The notes below the pieces were generated by a model. The model was not told the origin of the DNA and searched no databases. It was given only the letters and a program-made list of their open reading frames with translations. Below are positions 23,910 to 31,124 of a stretch of 31,124 nucleotides of DNA, one piece after another. Location: assembly GCA_900758165.1 (NCBI GenBank), contig CAAEQN010000008.1:1-31124 (forward strand), written 5' to 3'. The stretch is from Clostridia bacterium (GTDB lineage: Bacteria > Bacillota > Clostridia > TANB77 > CAG-508). A program made the position numbers and the translations under genes. Position 1 is the stretch's first letter. Every line of letters starts with the position of its first letter.

Positions 23910-23948
23910 TATAGTCTACAAAAGAGAAATCTTCAGTTGTAGACTATA
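23910..23948. terminator. Bidirectional terminator between the DUF951 gene and engB
   Basis: TATAGTCTACAA (23910-23921) pairs with TTGTAGACTATA (23937-23948). T runs follow on both strands, so it ends both converging transcripts. Confidence 0.9.
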
Positions 23949-23951
23949 TTT

Positions 23952-24533
23952 TTATATATACTTTTCTAAAAAATCCCAAACCTCTTTGCTGTAAATTTTT
24001 CTTTCTGCTGAAAATGGCAAAAATTTTAAATCTTTTAAAGGATTTAATGAAAGTTGCAATTGGTTTACTGCATTATCTACCTTTGTAACAGCTATTTTGT
24101 CTGCTTTATTTGCGATTATTAAACAAGGTGAATTTGTATTTATTATATAATTGTACATTAATCTATCATTTTGACTTGGTTCATGTCTTATATCTATTAG
24201 AAAAATTATTAGCGAAATTTTAGAAGATTTTGACAAATATTCTTCTATAAAATTTCCAACTCTCACCTGCTCTGATTTTGACATTTTACTATAGCCATAT
24301 CCCGGTAAATCTACAAAATAAAATTTATCATCTATGTTGTAAAAGTTAATTTGCCTTGTTTTTCCTGGTTCACTACTCGTCCTAGCTAATTTTTTTCTAT
24401 TTATCATAGTATTTATAAAGCTAGATTTCCCAACATTTGATTTTCCAACTAAAACAATTTGTGGTAATTCATTATTGGGATATTGTGCTGGTTTAACAGC
24501 TGATATTTCAAATCTTGGATTTTTTATTATCAT
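23952..24533 (-). CDS. engB: Ribosome biogenesis GTPase EngB (YsxC/YihA)
   Basis: EngB is an essential GTPase of 50S subunit assembly. The 193-aa protein shows G1 GKSNVGKSSF (30-39), G2 region ARTSSEPGKTRQINFY, G3 DLPGYGYSKMS, G4 NKADK and G5-like SAERK. It follows serS by 24 nt and probably shares its T-box-controlled transcript. AAGGAGAAAG precedes the ATG. Confidence 0.96.
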   Translation of the reverse strand: MIIKNPRFEISAVKPAQYPNNELPQIVLVGKSNVGKSSFINTMINRKKLARTSSEPGKTRQINFYNIDDKFYFVDLPGYGYSKMSKSEQVRVGNFIEEYLSKSSKISLIIFLIDIRHEPSQNDRLMYNYIINTNSPCLIIANKADKIAVTKVDNAVNQLQLSLNPLKDLKFLPFSAERKIYSKEVWDFLEKYI

Positions 24534-24557
24534 TACTTTCTCCTTAATCTTTGTTCA

Positions 24558-25844
24558 TTAATTCTTTGGAACAATTACTTTTGTTCCACCCATGTATGGC
24601 CATAAAACTTCTGGAATTGTAATACTTCCGTCTTCATTGTAATTGTTTTCAAGAATTGCTATTAAAGCCCTTGGTGTTGCTACAACAGTATTGTTTAAAG
24701 TATGTGGATAATAATTTTCTTTTTCACCTTTAACACGAATTCCTAACCTTCTTGCCTGTGCATCTCCAAGTGTAGAGCAACTGCAAACCTCAAAATATTT
24801 CTTTTGCCTTGGACTCCAAGCCTCAATATCACAAGATTTTACTTTCAAGTCTGCTAAATCACCAGAGCAACATTCTAATTGTCTAACTGGTATATTAAAT
24901 CTTCTAAATAAATCTACACTTAATTTCCACATTTTATTATACCAATCCATAGACTCTTCTGGCTCGCATAGAACTATCATCTCTTGTTTTTCAAATTGAT
25001 GTACACGATATAATCCTCTCTCTTCTAATCCATGAGACCCAATTTCTTTTCTAAAACAAGGAGAATACGATGTCATTGTAATTGGAAGTTCTTCTTTTTT
25101 TATTAATTGTCCTTTAAATCTTCCTATCATAGAATGTTCTGATGTACCAATTAAATATAAATCTTCGCCTTCTATTTTGTACATCATTTCATCCATTTCT
25201 TTAAAACTCATAACCCCATTAACAACATCACTACGAATCATGAATGGTGGGATTGCATAAGTAAATCCATTATTTATCATGTAATCTCTTGCATAAGCAA
25301 GCATTGCTTCGTGTAATCTAGCAATATCTCCTATTAGATAATAAAATCCTACTCCACTTGTGCGTCCAGCAGATTCCTTATCTATTCCATTAAATTTTGC
25401 TATAATATCAGCATGATGTGGTATCTCATAACTTGGAACACTTGGCTCCCCAAAGCGTTCTACTTCCACATTTTCAGAGTCGTCTTTTCCAATAGGAACG
25501 CTTGCATCAATAATGTTTGGAATTTGCATCATTATTGTTTTAATTTTGCTAGCATATTCTTCTTCCAATTTTTCATTCTCTACTAATTCTTGATTTATAT
25601 CCTTAACTTTTTCCTTTATGCCTTCAGCTTCTTCTTTCTTGCCATTTCTCATAAATATTCCTATTTGGTCACTTAAAGCATTACGACTAGCTCTTAATTC
25701 GTCGCCTTTGCATTTTACACTTCTATTTTTTTCATCTAGCTCTATAACTTCATCTACCAACGGAAGCTTTTCATCCTGAAACTTATTTTTTATATTTTGT
25801 TTTACTATGTCAGGATTTTCTCTTAAAAATTTAATGTCTATCAT
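24558..25844 (-). CDS. serS: Seryl-tRNA synthetase with archaeal/eukaryal-like motifs
   Basis: SerRS charges tRNA-Ser with serine. The N-terminal coiled-coil arm that contacts tRNA covers about 30-105. The class II core has motif 2 CFRKEIGSHGLEERGLYRVHQF (263-284) and motif 3 LNNTVVATPRALIAILEN (383-400). Motif 3 lacks the bacterial NGSGLAVGR and instead resembles the LNATxxATTRTICAILEN form of eukaryotic and archaeal enzymes. TSEHSMIGRF and CSTLGDAQARRLGIR likewise match that type. The length (428) is normal. GGGGGAT precedes the ATG. A T-box leader lies just upstream, and engB follows. Confidence 0.95.
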   Translation of the reverse strand: MIDIKFLRENPDIVKQNIKNKFQDEKLPLVDEVIELDEKNRSVKCKGDELRASRNALSDQIGIFMRNGKKEEAEGIKEKVKDINQELVENEKLEEEYASKIKTIMMQIPNIIDASVPIGKDDSENVEVERFGEPSVPSYEIPHHADIIAKFNGIDKESAGRTSGVGFYYLIGDIARLHEAMLAYARDYMINNGFTYAIPPFMIRSDVVNGVMSFKEMDEMMYKIEGEDLYLIGTSEHSMIGRFKGQLIKKEELPITMTSYSPCFRKEIGSHGLEERGLYRVHQFEKQEMIVLCEPEESMDWYNKMWKLSVDLFRRFNIPVRQLECCSGDLADLKVKSCDIEAWSPRQKKYFEVCSCSTLGDAQARRLGIRVKGEKENYYPHTLNNTVVATPRALIAILENNYNEDGSITIPEVLWPYMGGTKVIVPKN

Positions 25845-25865
25845 AATTATCCCCCTTTAAATACC

Positions 25866-26110
25866 AAAAGCCACCCTTATAAAACTATAAGGGCGACTTA
25901 ATTTCGCGGTACCACCTTAATTTATAATACTATGGCTACGCCATCAATATTTAATCTCGTAAATGCTTATAACCTAGCATCAATCGGTTAGCTTTCGCTA
26001 AAAGCTCTAAAAGTAGATTCACAAAATATTTTAAGCTATTCTCACCAACCATAGCCTCTCTTATAAAATTTAGATTGTTACTATTCTTTTATCAATCGCT
26101 TGTCTTTATA
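25866..26110 (-). promoter_or_regulatory. T-box riboswitch, tRNA-Ser responsive
   Basis: Minus strand: the T-box AAGGTGGTACCGCG (25905-25918) is exact. It is followed by a terminator hairpin (25870-25896, GCCCTTATAGTTTTATAAGGGTGGC without the first pair) and a T run. Stem I shows the AGAGAG and GGTTGGTGAGAAT elements. The likely specifier is UCU (26015-26017, within GAATCTAC), a serine codon, agreeing with serS downstream. Uncharged tRNA-Ser would stabilise the antiterminator and allow serS-engB transcription. Confidence 0.95.
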
Positions 26111-26117
26111 TGTGTCT

Positions 26118-26146
26118 ATTATACAACCTTTTTTTAGATTTGTAAA
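26118..26146 (-). promoter_or_regulatory. Promoter of the serS T-box transcript
   Basis: Minus-strand TTTACA (26141-26146), 17-nt spacer, TATAAT (26118-26123), immediately before the T-box stem I. Confidence 0.8.
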
Positions 26147-26195
26147 GATTTAGGTAATTTTTATTTCAAAGTATGTCATTTAATTTTACCATTTA

Positions 26196-27842
26196 TTATT
26201 TTATATGTTTTAGTCTTTTTTCTACAGAGTCTTTGCCTAATACTTGCATTATTTCGTATAAATCTGGTGTATTTCTTCTTTTTGTTAAGGCAACCCTTAA
26301 AACTGTACTAACATCTCCTACATGTCCTGGCCAATTTTCTGGATTTTGTTTATATTCTTTTACTTCTCTTGCATATCCTAATTCCTCTGCTAAATCCTTT
26401 ATCTTTCCAAACCAAGTTGTTTGGTCATCTGATAAATCAAAATATTTTGTTAAATATAGTTCTAGAATTTTCTTAATTTCTTCTTTGTCATTTATTTTGT
26501 CAAATTCATATTCGTCTGTGTTTGCAAAGAATTTATCGTCATACATATATTCTATACAATTCTTTACGTCTGACCATTTAGAAATATCTCTACGAGGTTT
26601 TGATTTCCCTCTTTCTATTCCTAATACTTTTAATGAATATTCTTTGTTATTTAATAATTCTAATAGTTCTTCGTCATATTCTTTTGCCCAAGTAGATGCT
26701 TTTTCATAAACCTCTTCTGCTGACATTTTTGATATTACATTTTTACCAATATCTAATAGCTTAACCATATCAAATAAAGCACCACTTACACTCATCTTAT
26801 TTAATTGGAAATCAAACTCTTCCATTGGTTTGTCTGGATTTGCTCTTCTCCAATTTTCAAAAGTTGAATTTGCTATATTTAGCAAATATTCTTTAACTGC
26901 ATTTACTGGAATTCCTATTTCTCTGTAATATCCAGCAGAAGCTTCTGGGTCTTTTCTTTTGCTTATTTTACGTTTGTTGCCATTATCATTTTTTAATATT
27001 GTCGCTGTATGTGCATACTTTGGAGGTTTAAAGCCTAGCTCTTGGAATAATTGTAAATGCACCGGTACAGAAGATAACCATTCATCTCCTCTTGTTACAT
27101 GTGTTGTGTGCATTAAATGGTCGTCCACAACATGTGCAAAATGATATGTTGGAAGTCCATCAGCCTTTATTATAACTATATCCTGGTCATTTTCAGGCAT
27201 TTCAACATTACCTTTTATTACATCTTTGTGCTTTATTTTTCTATCTTCTCTACCTGGAGATTTAAATCTTATTATATATTTTTCTCCATTTTTAATTTTT
27301 TCAGCAGCTTCTTCAACAGTTATGTTTCTACATTTAGCCCACACTCCATAATATCCTGGTCTAACTCCTGCCGCTTCTTGTTTTGCTCTCATTTCTTCGC
27401 CATCTTCTGGTGTGCAGAAACAAGGATATGCTTTTCCCATTTCAATCATATATTTTGCATAAGCTTGATATATTTCTTTTCTCATAGATTGTCTATATGG
27501 GCCATATTCTCCATACCATTCAGTTTCTGTCTTCATTCCTTCATTTGGAACAAGTTCAAAGTATTTTAGAGAATCTATAATATCTTTAATTCCATCTTTT
27601 ACTTCTCTCTTTTGGTCTGTATCTTCCACCCTCATAAAGAATACACCATTTGTCCTTTTTGCAACCATTGTTGCAATTAAAGCTTGATATATTGTTCCTA
27701 TGTGTACATTTCCTGTTGGGCTTGGACCTATTCTTACAACCATTGCACCTTCTGGTAAATCTCTTTCAGGATATTTCTCCTCATAATATTTTATTGGTTT
27801 CGCATCCGGAAATATTAAATTTGCTAAATCCTTATAATCCAT
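26196..27842 (-). CDS. gltX: Glutamyl-tRNA synthetase, long clostridial type
   Basis: This class I synthetase charges tRNA-Glu (and possibly tRNA-Gln for later amidation). The HIGH-equivalent is PSPTGNVHIG (40-49) and the KMSKS-equivalent KISKRK (292-297). VEDTDQKRE and THVTRGDEWLSS are other catalytic-domain blocks. It is 548 residues with an N-terminal extension (FPDAKPIKYYEEKYPERDLP) before the Rossmann fold, placing it in the longer clostridial group rather than the common ~480-aa form. The AAGGAG ribosome binding site is immediately next to palindrome copy C (27856-27888), so the transposase insertion ends only about 14 nt from the start codon. Confidence 0.94.
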   Translation of the reverse strand: MDYKDLANLIFPDAKPIKYYEEKYPERDLPEGAMVVRIGPSPTGNVHIGTIYQALIATMVAKRTNGVFFMRVEDTDQKREVKDGIKDIIDSLKYFELVPNEGMKTETEWYGEYGPYRQSMRKEIYQAYAKYMIEMGKAYPCFCTPEDGEEMRAKQEAAGVRPGYYGVWAKCRNITVEEAAEKIKNGEKYIIRFKSPGREDRKIKHKDVIKGNVEMPENDQDIVIIKADGLPTYHFAHVVDDHLMHTTHVTRGDEWLSSVPVHLQLFQELGFKPPKYAHTATILKNDNGNKRKISKRKDPEASAGYYREIGIPVNAVKEYLLNIANSTFENWRRANPDKPMEEFDFQLNKMSVSGALFDMVKLLDIGKNVISKMSAEEVYEKASTWAKEYDEELLELLNNKEYSLKVLGIERGKSKPRRDISKWSDVKNCIEYMYDDKFFANTDEYEFDKINDKEEIKKILELYLTKYFDLSDDQTTWFGKIKDLAEELGYAREVKEYKQNPENWPGHVGDVSTVLRVALTKRRNTPDLYEIMQVLGKDSVEKRLKHIK

Positions 27843-27855
27843 CTCTCTTCTCCTT

Positions 27856-27888
27856 CTCGCCCATTAGGGACGTCCCTTTTTGGGCGAA
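27856..27888 (+). repeat. 33-bp palindromic repeat, copy C
   Basis: CGCCCATTAGGGACGTCCC followed by TTTTTGGGCG: same layout as copies A and B, with ATTA instead of AAGA at the variable part and T instead of C in the inner loop, which makes GGGACGTCCC a perfect palindrome. It lies between gltX and the transposase stop codon. Confidence 0.9.
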
Positions 27889-27895
27889 TTATAAT

Positions 27896-28621
27896 TTATT
27901 TTTCAATAATTTTTCTAACATAATACCTTGTAACACCAAGTATTTGGGCTATTCTTCTAGTAGATATTTTATATTCACTATTCAATTTTTCTATTATCAT
28001 ATCTGTGTCAAATTTGTTTTTTCTATAATTTTTTATAACTCTATTATAGTCAGTATCATCTTCTATTTCAAACTCCCTACTCTTATTATTGTTAATATCA
28101 TTTATGGCATCTTTGCAATTCTTGATACTACCAAATATATTTATTATTGGTTTAGTTGTAATTATTTCACTCTTCGATTCGTTTGTAAATTCACTATAAC
28201 TAGAATATTCATATTGACTTTTATATCTTACTATTCCTGCCTTTACAGGATTATTGTGTATATATGAAATACAAGTAGCTAAATGTCTTTCATCATTTAT
28301 TGGTTTTGTATAATATCTATTTCGATATACATACCCTACTCTCTTTTCTCTTTTATTATAATATATTGCATAAATAGTATTAATTTTGTGCATACATTTT
28401 GATAGTTCTTCAATTTTTTCTGTATAAAATAAAATATGTACATGATTATTCATAATGCAATATGCTATAATCTTTATATTTTTATCTTTTGTTTCTCTTT
28501 GTAGAATCTTTTTATATTCTAACTTATATTCTTTTTTATAAAAAATTTCTTCTTTATTTATCCCTTGTACAATTATATGCAGAAAATTTCCACATAGCAA
28601 ACTTCTAGCAGTTCTTGGCAT
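27896..28621 (-). CDS. REP-associated Y1 (HUH) transposase, RAYT
   Basis: A 241-aa member of the IS200-like Y1 transposase group. The HUH motif is HVH (H60, H62) in CIMNNHVHILF; the catalytic tyrosine is probably Y120 in CISYIHNNPVKAGIV, and RNRYYTKPI is another conserved block. After the ~150-aa core it has an extended C-terminus ending in a helix-turn-helix (STRRIAQILGVTRYYVRKII). That tail and the single-copy context between inverted palindromes fit a RAYT rather than an autonomous IS200. AAGGAG precedes the ATG and lies in a small hairpin. It is inserted between rnj and gltX, on their strand. Confidence 0.92.
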   Translation of the reverse strand: MPRTARSLLCGNFLHIIVQGINKEEIFYKKEYKLEYKKILQRETKDKNIKIIAYCIMNNHVHILFYTEKIEELSKCMHKINTIYAIYYNKREKRVGYVYRNRYYTKPINDERHLATCISYIHNNPVKAGIVRYKSQYEYSSYSEFTNESKSEIITTKPIINIFGSIKNCKDAINDINNNKSREFEIEDDTDYNRVIKNYRKNKFDTDMIIEKLNSEYKISTRRIAQILGVTRYYVRKIIEK

Positions 28622-28624
28622 ATT

Positions 28625-28642
28625 ATCACTCCTTTTAGTGAT
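28625..28642 (-). promoter_or_regulatory. Hairpin covering the transposase ribosome binding site
   Basis: On the minus strand ATCACT and AGTGAT enclose AAAAGG, so part of the AAGGAG ribosome binding site lies in the stem and loop. It may limit transposase translation. Confidence 0.5.
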
Positions 28643-28775
28643 ACGATCGGCTTTATTTTCTACAACTTATATTTCATTTATTTCTTTAATTATATCACAT
28701 TGTTTTTTTTCTTATATTTCATTTATCTTTTAAGTGTTTTATATGCCACATATATAGAAGCATTACATTTGTTCT

Positions 28776-28808
28776 TTCGCCCAAAAAGGGGCGTCCCTAA
28801 TGGGCGAA
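28776..28808 (-). repeat. 33-bp palindromic repeat, copy D
   Basis: Reverse complement of the copy C layout, differing from C by one base in the core (CGCCCC rather than CGTCCC in C orientation). It begins directly after the rnj stop codon and lies 155 nt upstream of the transposase start. Copies C and D thus flank the transposase in inverted orientation. Confidence 0.92.
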
Positions 28809-30731
28809 TTAAATTTCCATAATTATTGGTAAGATCATTGGGTCTCTTTTTGTTTTTTGGAATATATAATCTCTTAAACTATCTTTCAATGTTGATTTTA
28901 TTGTAGACCAGTCTGTTATATGTCTTTGTTCAAATTGTTTAACTTCTTCTCTTATAACATTTTTTACGTCTTCCATTAGATTTTCTGATTCTCTAACATA
29001 TACGAATCCACGAGAAATTACGTCTGGTCCTGAAACTATCTCTCCGCTTGAAGAGTCCATAGTCAATACAATTACAATTAATCCATCTTGTGATAAGTGT
29101 TGTCTATCTCTTAAAACTATATTTCCAACGTCTCCAACACCTAATCCATCTACTAAAACTTTTCCAGATGGAACCGATGTAGTAAATTTCGCTTCATCTT
29201 CGTTAATTTCTAGTATTCTACCATTGTGTGTTATAAATATGTTTTGAGGTGGTATTCCTAACTTTTTGGCAGTATCTGCATGTGCTATTAATTGTCTATA
29301 CTCTCCATGTACAGGAATAAAATATTTAGGTCTTGCTAAAGATAATATTAACTTCTGTTCTTCTTGGCAGGCATGTCCTGAAACGTGAACATCAGCTAGA
29401 GCGCTGTAAACAACTTCTGCTCCTATTTTCATTAGATCATCAATTACCTTTGATACTAATTTTTCGTTTCCTGGAATTGCGTTTGCAGATATTATTACTA
29501 AATCATTTGGTGTTATAGTTACTTTTTTGTGCTCACCTGCTGCCATTCTTGTTAAAGCAGACATAGTTTCTCCTTGACTTCCTGTTGTAATTATAACTAA
29601 TTGCTCGTCATTATAATTTTTTATCAAATCAATATCTATAAATGTATCTTTTGGTGCATCAATATATCCGATTTCCATAGCTGTTTCTATCATGTTAATC
29701 ATACTTCTACCACATACAGCAATTTTTCTTCCATATTTAACTGCAGAATCTACTATTTGTTGAACTCTATGCACATTTGATGCAAATGTTGCAACTACTA
29801 TTCTCTTTTTGCAATTCATAAATAGTTTGTCAAACACTTCTCCTACAGAACTTTCTGACATTGTAAATCCTTTTCTTTCTGCATTAGTACTATCAGACAT
29901 AAGTGCTAATATTCCCTTATTTCCAAGTTCTGCAATTCTTCCTAGATTCATTTGTTTTCCATCTATTGGAGTATAATCAATTTTAAAGTCTCCTGTATGA
30001 AGTATGGTTCCTGCAGGTGTTGTTATTGCAAGCATTACAGAGTCTGGTATACTATGACAACTGCTTATAAATTCCACACTAAATTTACCAAGTTTAATTA
30101 TTTGTCCTTGTTTTACCTCATGTAATTTTGCGCTTCTTAATAAATGATGTTCTTCTAACTTTCCTTTTATTAATCCTATTGTTAATTTTGTAGCATAAAT
30201 TGGTATATTTACTTGTTGTAATACATAAGGAATAGAGCCAATATGATCCTCATGACCATGTGTTATTACCATTCCTTTAATTCTATCTTTATTCTTTACT
30301 AAATAAGATACATCTGGTATAACTAAATCTATTCCAAGCATATCATCTGTTGGAAATTCTAGACCACAGTCTACAACTATTATATCATTTTCGTATTCGA
30401 ATACTGTAATATTTTTTCCAATTTCTTCTATACCTCCTAAAGGTATAATTTTTATGCTTGGCTTTTTGAACTTAACCTCTTCTCTTTTCGTTAATGATTT
30501 ATGTTCTACTTTTATTAGACTATTTTCATCACTTTTTAATATTTGACCGTTTGGTTTAGTATTTTTTGATGTCCTTTTATTCTTTTTTGCTGGTAATGTG
30601 CTATTATCTTGCATTTCTACCACATTGTTCTCTTTTTTCTTATAGTTTCTTTTGTACCCTCCCTTTTTAGTTGTTTTACTTACTTTTTCAGTATTTACAT
30701 TCTCATTATTTGTAAAATTTTTTTCTGTCAT
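28809..30731 (-). CDS. rnj: Ribonuclease J with a long basic N-terminal extension
   Basis: RNase J is a metallo-beta-lactamase-fold 5'-exo/endoribonuclease, central to RNA decay and maturation in Firmicutes. The first ~90 residues are a Lys/Asn-rich, disordered extension not found in Bacillus RNase J1. The core shows PLGGIEEIGKNITVFEY, HGHEDHIG (158-165), SCHSIPDSVMLAI, HTGDFKID, SDSTNAERKGFT and the beta-CASP region (TTGSQGETMSALTRMA, HVSGHAC, PVHGEYRQL), and the C-terminal domain ends KRDPMILPIIMEI. A total of 640 aa versus about 555 for J1 reflects the extension. AAAAGGAGAG precedes the ATG. It is transcribed from the promoter at 30999-31027 with a ~260-nt leader. Confidence 0.95.
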   Translation of the reverse strand: MTEKNFTNNENVNTEKVSKTTKKGGYKRNYKKKENNVVEMQDNSTLPAKKNKRTSKNTKPNGQILKSDENSLIKVEHKSLTKREEVKFKKPSIKIIPLGGIEEIGKNITVFEYENDIIVVDCGLEFPTDDMLGIDLVIPDVSYLVKNKDRIKGMVITHGHEDHIGSIPYVLQQVNIPIYATKLTIGLIKGKLEEHHLLRSAKLHEVKQGQIIKLGKFSVEFISSCHSIPDSVMLAITTPAGTILHTGDFKIDYTPIDGKQMNLGRIAELGNKGILALMSDSTNAERKGFTMSESSVGEVFDKLFMNCKKRIVVATFASNVHRVQQIVDSAVKYGRKIAVCGRSMINMIETAMEIGYIDAPKDTFIDIDLIKNYNDEQLVIITTGSQGETMSALTRMAAGEHKKVTITPNDLVIISANAIPGNEKLVSKVIDDLMKIGAEVVYSALADVHVSGHACQEEQKLILSLARPKYFIPVHGEYRQLIAHADTAKKLGIPPQNIFITHNGRILEINEDEAKFTTSVPSGKVLVDGLGVGDVGNIVLRDRQHLSQDGLIVIVLTMDSSSGEIVSGPDVISRGFVYVRESENLMEDVKNVIREEVKQFEQRHITDWSTIKSTLKDSLRDYIFQKTKRDPMILPIIMEI

Positions 30732-31124
30732 TTTTTCTCTCCTTTTTATTTTATTGATAGTTTATATTTTTTCTATCTTACTTTTGTTGTTACTCTTAAT
30801 ATTTATTAATCCGTTCTTTTAATATTTCGCTTTTTATTTTATGAAATACGCAAAAATACATATATCTATTTTTAACTAGATATATTATTTTGTAACATCC
30901 TATAATTCACTATACTATTTTTTCCGCTCTAGAGTATAGTATTTATATAAATAATATTAAATCTCTTCTTTACCTTTTATAGGTAACAACTGCTTTATAT
31001 TATACCCCAATTTATGGAAATTGTCAAATATATAGGTTTACAATAGATATGACACACTAAATATATAAAATAAAAAAATTGAAGGAAATACCAAAATATG
31101 ATAAAGTTGTTTTAACCACAAAAC
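30732..31124. other. Long structured 5' leader of rnj and upstream region
   Basis: About 390 bp without a convincing gene. The rnj leader holds three hairpins: TTACC/GGTAA (30970-30986), ACTATACT/AGTATAGT (30909-30940) and ATATATCTA/TAGATATAT (30860-30885). Beyond the promoter, a plus-strand frame from TTG 31079 (KEIPKYDKVVLTTK) is open to the window edge but has no ribosome binding site. Confidence 0.6.
30999..31027 (-). promoter_or_regulatory. Consensus promoter of rnj
   Basis: Minus-strand TTGACA (31022-31027), 17-nt spacer, TATAAT (30999-31004). Transcription would start near 30992. Confidence 0.85.

Noticed and set aside
22861..28808. Four copies of the palindrome as a CRISPR-like array
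   Set aside because: Copies are in inverted orientation, widely separated and palindromic, without regular spacers or cas genes.
31079..31124. Open plus-strand frame from TTG to the window edge (KEIPKYDKVVLTTK)
   Set aside because: No ribosome binding site before the TTG, and the GAAGGA just inside it would serve an ATG whose frame stops after five codons. Too short to judge at the window edge.

Overview
The window is A+T-rich DNA from an endospore-forming member of the Clostridia (Firmicutes). The low G+C, the A-run/T-run terminators, the strong AGGAGG-type ribosome binding sites, the T-box leader on serS, the glmS ribozyme and the sporulation genes (yqfC, yqfD, bofA, a pdaA-type deacetylase) all point that way. 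I cannot name the species.

Layout. 1-2 kb: rng and pth on the minus strand, facing away from era-yqzL-recO on the plus strand. 4-9.3 kb: a minus-strand run, in transcription order yqfC, yqfD, an unrecognised 411-aa protein (in the place where phoH and pgpH often sit), ybeY, a dgkA-PAP2 fusion and a DUF3048 protein. 9.3-13.1 kb: a pdaA-type polysaccharide deacetylase gene split in two by a ~2.88-kb insertion carrying a large serine recombinase (with one frameshift), a 40-aa ORF, an unknown membrane-anchored protein and an array of TTGTTCA boxes. 13.4-16.4 kb: a complete agr-type quorum-sensing locus, agrA-agrC on plus converging on agrB-agrD on minus; the 39-codon agrD was found by translating 15555-15674 by hand. 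16.6-20.4 kb: uvrC, a small membrane protein, a SAM methyltransferase and an RluA-type pseudouridine synthase. 20.7-22.9 kb: glmS behind its self-cleaving ribozyme. 23-24.5 kb: DUF2508 (yaaL-like), bofA, DUF951 and engB. 24.5-27.8 kb: T-box-controlled serS, then gltX. 27.9-28.6 kb: a REP-associated (Y1) transposase between two inverted 33-bp palindromes, with two more copies of the palindrome between glmS and bofA. 28.8-31 kb: rnj with a long structured leader.

How the genes work together. Most are housekeeping: tRNA recycling and charging, ribosome assembly, RNA decay, DNA repair and cell-wall precursors. The striking part is 9.3-16.4 kb. A cortex-maturation deacetylase gene, just upstream of the sporulation genes yqfC-yqfD, is cut exactly within its NodB metal-binding HxxxH motif by a serine-recombinase element. 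Joining the outer sequences at a shared TG dinucleotide restores an uninterrupted 277-codon frame. This is the geometry of sporulation intervening elements such as skin in sigK, but here in a deacetylase gene. A divergent agr peptide-signalling locus lies next to it. The recombinase carries one extra base, so the element may be stranded, may depend on another recombinase, or may contain a sequencing error.
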